A stretch of 11,500 nt of DNA from an uncultured Leptolyngbya sp. (GTDB lineage: Bacteria; Cyanobacteriota; Cyanobacteriia; Phormidesmidales; Phormidesmidaceae), in NCBI GenBank assembly GCA_937899365.1, contig CALBPH010000020.1, positions 1-11,500 of the forward strand. The letters are read 5' to 3'. The notes beneath the pieces are model-generated. The model worked only from the letters and a program-made list of their open reading frames with translations. It searched no databases and was not told the origin of the DNA. The stretch's first letter is position 1. Each line of letters begins with the position of its first letter. Below, piece after piece: positions 8,764-11,500 of this stretch. The position numbers and the translations under genes were made by a program.

Positions 8764-9083
8764 AACCTGAATTTCGCCGTTTAAGACCGGTTCATATCTT
8801 GATTCAACTCATTATGCCCCTCTAGGGGGAAATAACTATTTAAGTTGAGTAGCATGCCCAGTTGATTGTGACCATTGTTTGGCCAAGCAGCGATTGGTTG
8901 ACCGTGCATAGGTTAATAATGCACACCCTACCGCTTGTGCCTAATAAAATACCCGCCCACATCAAATTTATTAAACTTTTATCAAAATTCTTTTGATCAT
9001 GCAGCGCTTAGGAGGAGCTTATAACGTTCATATAAATAGCTCAGATTGGGCCATAACACTCGACAGATTTACCCCTGAGACGG
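8764..9083. other. 320-base gap between the PatA-type regulator and cheY-like genes
   Basis: No gene is supported here. Two perfect dyads are visible: GTGCAT (8904-8909) with ATGCAC (8919-8924), spacer 9 bases; and ATCAAAA (8981-8987) with TTTTGAT (8991-8997), loop 3. The second forms an AT-only hairpin with no good T tract on the minus strand, so it is a poor terminator. A short CCCC/GGGG hairpin is at 8817-8828. The gap is much larger than others in the cluster, so it may contain a promoter or processing site for the downstream genes, but no clear -35/-10 pair was found on the minus strand. Confidence 0.5.
8904..8924. repeat. Inverted repeat GTGCAT-N9-ATGCAC
   Basis: Perfect 6-base arms separated by nine AT-rich bases, about 140 bases upstream of the CheY-like gene. 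The size suits a dimeric regulator site. With six-base arms a chance match cannot be excluded. Confidence 0.3.
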
Positions 9084-10289
9084 TTACGAACTGCTCCAAC
9101 TCTCCGGATTCAGTGTGGCTGATATTTCTTGCTCAAGCAAGGTTCCAGGGGCAAGACGTTTGGGGTTGCCCCGACCTACATATTTTTCTACCAACGCCAA
9201 GAGTTCAGGTTCGCCAAAGGGTTTGGTGAGGTAGTCAGTGGCTCCCACCATATTCGCTTTCACACGATCAACAAAACTATCTTTTCCCGTCAGCATGACG
9301 ATAGGCACTGCCTGAAAGCAGGGAGCCTGTCTCAACATGGCGCATAGCTGATGGCCTTCTAGCTCAGGCATGGCCACATCACAGAGGATTAGATCTGGCT
9401 TGAGACTAAATAGTAAGCTCAAGGCTTTGACAGGGTTTGCAATGGAAGTAACTTCATAGCCATAGGTATCCAGCATCATTTCTATGGCCTGTCGTACGGC
9501 TAGGGTGTCATCAATACAGACGATGCGGGGAACGGTGCTAATGATTGGATCCCTAGATGATTGGTGGTTTGTAGCTGGCGTTGAACGATGTAGCAGTTGG
9601 AGCTGTCCCTGCTGGATGTAGGGATAAAGTCCATGGGCAACGCTAAAGATAGTGCGATTAAGGTGCCGTGAGATGCGGATAATGGGAGTCTTGCCATTAG
9701 CCATGGATAAGAGTGGCGGGAGGCTAGACGCGGCGTCTAACTGATGGGCATCTGTGAGCAGGGGACAGTCATAAAATGAACTGAAATGGGGATGCAGCTG
9801 TAACCAACCTTGCAACTGTCGAACAACTCGTTTTACCAGAGGGGGAATACTAAAGTCAGTTAGCTGAGGACTCAGGGAAGCGCGAAAGCGGAAGGAAAAT
9901 CGTCCTTGGTGCAGACTAATAACTTCAAACAGGGTTTCTTCGATGAGACGACAGAGGATAGAGCGGGCCTGCTGTGTGGTGAGATAGTTGTGCTCTAACA
10001 GCCACCAGAGGGCTCCATATTCAGGAGGGCGCAGCGGTGCTAGATCAGATAGGGCGGCATCAGCCCAATTAATAGATAGATTTAGAGGGTGCAAAATATC
10101 CTGCAGCCGCTCAAGTTGCTCGCCAGTGCGTCCGGCATAGAGGATACCGCCATTAGCAAAGAACATTAGCCATGAGTTGGGTGGGGCCTTTTGATCGAAG
10201 GATTCGATGTAAAGCTCTCCTGTTTGCTGACCGATATCAATCAGTTGAAAAATACTGTGAATATCCAGCTCACTTAACTGGCCCTGCAT
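9084..10289 (-). CDS. hmpA: PatA-type response regulator with PATAN/DUF4388 and receiver domains (HmpA/PilG)
   Basis: A 401-residue cytoplasmic regulator. The N-terminal part (1 to about 235) matches the PATAN/DUF4388 arrangement known from Nostoc PatA and Synechocystis PilG/PixG: it opens with MQGQLSELDIHSIFQLIDIG, followed by GELYIES and GGILYAGRTGEQL, with a helical insert. The C-terminal receiver (about 254-375) has Asp260-Asp261, phospho-acceptor Asp304 in LILCDVAMPELEG, Thr334 and Lys356 in TKPF, so it should be competent for phosphorylation by CheA. There is no DNA-binding domain; PATAN regulators act by protein contact, in several systems on type IV pilus motors. The start is supported by TAGGG eight bases upstream. 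The gene ends in TAA, with a second in-frame TAA four codons later. It is the first gene of the minus-strand cluster and diverges from hmpF. Confidence 0.9.
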   Translation of the reverse strand: MQGQLSELDIHSIFQLIDIGQQTGELYIESFDQKAPPNSWLMFFANGGILYAGRTGEQLERLQDILHPLNLSINWADAALSDLAPLRPPEYGALWWLLEHNYLTTQQARSILCRLIEETLFEVISLHQGRFSFRFRASLSPQLTDFSIPPLVKRVVRQLQGWLQLHPHFSSFYDCPLLTDAHQLDAASSLPPLLSMANGKTPIIRISRHLNRTIFSVAHGLYPYIQQGQLQLLHRSTPATNHQSSRDPIISTVPRIVCIDDTLAVRQAIEMMLDTYGYEVTSIANPVKALSLLFSLKPDLILCDVAMPELEGHQLCAMLRQAPCFQAVPIVMLTGKDSFVDRVKANMVGATDYLTKPFGEPELLALVEKYVGRGNPKRLAPGTLLEQEISATLNPESWSSS

Positions 10290-10435
10290 AGATTTTGCCC
10301 TAGGATGTGCCTGAATTTGTCCTGAGAAAATAAAGGTGTGCTGCAGCAGTGGATCCTAATGATGCTTCTTTTGATCCCATGGGGCAATCACAATTGGCAC
10401 TTGGTAACTAGGTTGGCCACATTAATACACGGCAT

Positions 10436-10467
10436 TAGCTACAATTATTAGCATTTAAGTGTAGCTA
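10436..10467. repeat. Inverted repeat TAGCTAC-N18-GTAGCTA
   Basis: Perfect 7-base arms at 10436-10442 and 10461-10467, with an 18-base AT-rich spacer, lie about 150 bases upstream of hmpA and 430 bases upstream of hmpF. The layout could suit a dimer site or a hairpin with a large loop. No function is assigned. Confidence 0.35.
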
Positions 10468-10691
10468 TACAGATTCTGTATGGGTGCCTCTTAGAGCTGA
10501 GGGGTTTAGCTGGTGTTTATAAAGCAACATTTTTTATGTTAATGGCATGTATTTAGAGACGGTTGAGTACCCGCATGCGCACGTAGAAATGTACATATAG
10601 AGATAAAGTCACAGGCACATTAATTTACTTACCAAGCCATTAGGGCATTTTTATAGATAGAGTTTTAGAGTTTTCTACTTGAGGCGGATAC

Positions 10692-10745
10692 ACTAAGTGC
10701 AATGTTTAACCTGACTAAGTGCAATTTCGACTCACTAAATACTGC
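10692..10745 (+). repeat. Iterated direct repeat ACTAAGTGCAAT upstream of hmpF
   Basis: ACTAAGTGCAAT occurs exactly at 10692-10703 and 10714-10725, 22 bases apart. A weaker copy, ACTAAATACTGC (7 of 12 matches), starts at 10734, 20 bases further on. Spacing close to two helical turns places the copies on one face of the DNA, as expected for an activator or repressor that binds cooperatively. The array is about 150-205 bases before the hmpF start and just upstream of a possible -35 element. Confidence 0.5.
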
Positions 10746-10753
10746 CTAAGCTA

Positions 10754-10782
10754 TTGATTTTGCTGCAATATTTTGATAGATA
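10754..10782 (+). promoter_or_regulatory. hmpF: Possible hmpF promoter (TTGATT-N17-TAGATA)
   Basis: TTGATT at 10754-10759 and TAGATA at 10777-10782 are 17 bases apart, directly after the direct repeats. The -10 element is weak (three of six consensus bases). An alternative -10, TATATT at 10811-10816, has a better sequence but no partner at -35. Motility genes in filamentous cyanobacteria often depend on alternative sigma factors, so a sigma-70 consensus may not apply. Confidence 0.2.
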
Positions 10783-10883
10783 AAGTTCCCTAGGCGTTGC
10801 CTTGGGCTTCTATATTACTAGCTGAACGAGACGTAGACATTGTGTAGGTAAGTAGCTATCACTGATCGCTATTTGTATAGACG

Positions 10884-10889
10884 AAGGGG
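10884..10889 (+). promoter_or_regulatory. hmpF: Ribosome binding site that fixes the hmpF GTG start
   Basis: AAGGGG lies eight bases before GTG at 10898. An ATG at 10890 overlaps this element but is in another frame, so it cannot start hmpF. The GTG start gives MRYLAEVQKKSGFMGG, the family N-terminus. Confidence 0.6.
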
Positions 10890-10897
10890 ATGCCAGC

Positions 10898-11497
10898 GTG
10901 CGTTATTTGGCCGAAGTTCAGAAAAAAAGTGGTTTTATGGGCGGCAGCCGAGCTGAGTTCAAACTCTTGGCATGTGAGCGCTCAGAGCAAAACTGGAGTA
11001 CCGTATCGGGGGATGAATTGCTCCCCGCACCAGATGATGCCAGTTATGGCGCGGGTTCTCTGGTGTTGATTGAACTATCTAACGGTCGTCAGGTACAACG
11101 TCACTACGAGGCAGGACGTCAGTTAGCAAGCATTCTGCAAAATTTCTCCAGCCTCAACAAAAAATTTAAAACCCAGGAAGATGAAATTGAGCAGTGGAAA
11201 GAATCCTTAACGTATCAAAGTCAGGCGCTTAATCAGCGGGAGCTGGAGCTAGATACCCGTGAAGATGAGGTAAAACAAGCGGCGGACGAACTGACTCAGC
11301 TAGAAGAACAGAAGGCAGAACTGGCAACATTTCGCACTGCGCTGGATGAGCAAAGGCAAGATTATGAACGCAAGAACTCTGAGCTAGAGGGTGCCTGGGC
11401 CCATGTAAATGGGGAAAAGCTAAAGCTTGAAGAGCATCGCGAGGCCGAATCGGCCCAAGCAGGATTGGATTCAGGTCAGACCCTAAAGCTACGATAA
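10898..11497 (+). CDS. hmpF: Pilus motility taxis protein HmpF, apparently truncated
   Basis: The product is recognised by its N-terminus, MRYLAEVQKKSGFMGGSRAE, and the following KLLACERSEQNWSTV, a conserved domain of about 65 residues. From about residue 75 it becomes a charged coiled coil (LNKKFKTQEDEIEQWKESL, ELDTREDEVKQAADELTQLE and on). HmpF is a cytoplasmic, pole-localised activator of type IV pili in motile cyanobacteria. Family members that I recall are roughly 550-600 residues; here TAA at 11495-11497 ends the protein at 199, inside the region where the coiled coil should give way to the C-terminal part. The codon before is CGA and the base triplet after is GCT; a single C-to-T change from CAA would create this stop. 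Only three bases remain after it, so continuation of the frame cannot be tested here. It may be a pseudogene, a sequence error, or a short variant. Confidence 0.75.
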   Translation: MRYLAEVQKKSGFMGGSRAEFKLLACERSEQNWSTVSGDELLPAPDDASYGAGSLVLIELSNGRQVQRHYEAGRQLASILQNFSSLNKKFKTQEDEIEQWKESLTYQSQALNQRELELDTREDEVKQAADELTQLEEQKAELATFRTALDEQRQDYERKNSELEGAWAHVNGEKLKLEEHREAESAQAGLDSGQTLKLR

Positions 11498-11500
11498 GCT

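Larger units (their letters stand above)
10290..10897. promoter_or_regulatory. 608-base divergent intergenic region between hmpA and hmpF
   Basis: No gene is supported. The region must hold the promoters of both divergent units. It is AT-rich and contains a 7-base dyad (10436-10467), an AACAT/ATGTT hairpin (10526-10540), an ATGTACAT palindrome (10589-10596) and direct repeats before hmpF (10692-10745). I could not define a convincing minus-strand promoter for hmpA. The length leaves room for long 5' leaders, for regulatory sites or for a small RNA, none of which can be shown from sequence alone. Confidence 0.5.

Noticed and set aside
8840..8962. 40-codon open frame on the minus strand in the gap between hmpA and hmpB.
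   Set aside because: No ribosome binding site, Cys/Trp-rich random-looking product, and no family resemblance.
8981..8997. ATCAAAA-TTC-TTTTGAT hairpin as a terminator after hmpA.
   Set aside because: The stem is AT-only and is not followed by a T tract on the minus strand, so an intrinsic terminator is not supported.
8993..9229. Plus-strand open frame overlapping the 3' end of hmpA.
   Set aside because: Most of it is antisense to the conserved receiver domain. An AGGAGG-like element at 9010 is inside it, not before a start codon.
10359..10451. 31-codon-size open frame on the plus strand in the divergent region (two Met codons, hydrophobic start).
   Set aside because: Only 30 codons, no ribosome binding site and no promoter match; nothing separates it from chance.

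Overview
The window looks like a chromosomal piece of a motile, probably filamentous cyanobacterium. It carries the cyanobacterial chemotaxis-like cluster that controls type IV pilus motility (pilG-H-I-J-L in unicellular strains, hmpA-B-C-D-E in Nostoc). A divergent gene matches HmpF, the coiled-coil pilus motility/taxis protein known only from cyanobacteria. A HIP1 octamer (GCGATCGC, 3991-3998) agrees with a cyanobacterial origin. Species cannot be named from the sequence alone.

Layout. The minus-strand cluster reads right to left: a PatA-type response regulator (PATAN/DUF4388 plus receiver; hmpA/pilG, 10289-9084), a gap of 320 bases, a stand-alone CheY-like regulator (hmpB/pilH, 8763-8398), a CheW adaptor (hmpC/pilI, 8365-7835), a methyl-accepting chemoreceptor with an N-terminal TPR-like part and a long acidic linker (hmpD/pilJ, 7784-4866), and a very large CheA-type histidine kinase (hmpE/pilL, 4695 to beyond base 1). 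On the plus strand, after a 608-base divergent intergenic region, hmpF starts with GTG at 10898.

How the genes work together. The receptor clusters with CheW and CheA through its cytoplasmic hairpin. CheA would autophosphorylate its HPt histidine and pass phosphate to the CheY-like protein and the PatA-type regulator, which set pilus activity and direction. HmpF is a pole-associated pilus activator in this pathway. This is knowledge of the family, not something the sequence shows.

Most notable. (1) cheA is interrupted by an in-frame TAA (319-321) inside the ATP-binding G1 box, although the same frame continues open for at least 106 codons that encode the remaining kinase boxes and the start of the P5 domain. 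(2) hmpF stops at TAA after 199 residues, about a third of the usual family length, near the window edge. If both are real, the kinase and the pilus activator on either side of the same locus are broken. (3) The CheA linker between HPt and dimerisation domain is about 900 residues of Asp/Ser/Leu-rich sequence, including a degenerate tandem array with a period of about 32-34 residues and a repeated LFGD core. The receptor also has a roughly 400-residue acidic linker. (4) The hmpF upstream region holds a 12-bp direct repeat spaced 22 bp, with a weaker third copy 20 bp further, which looks like an operator. No mobile elements, CRISPR arrays, tRNA or rRNA genes were seen.
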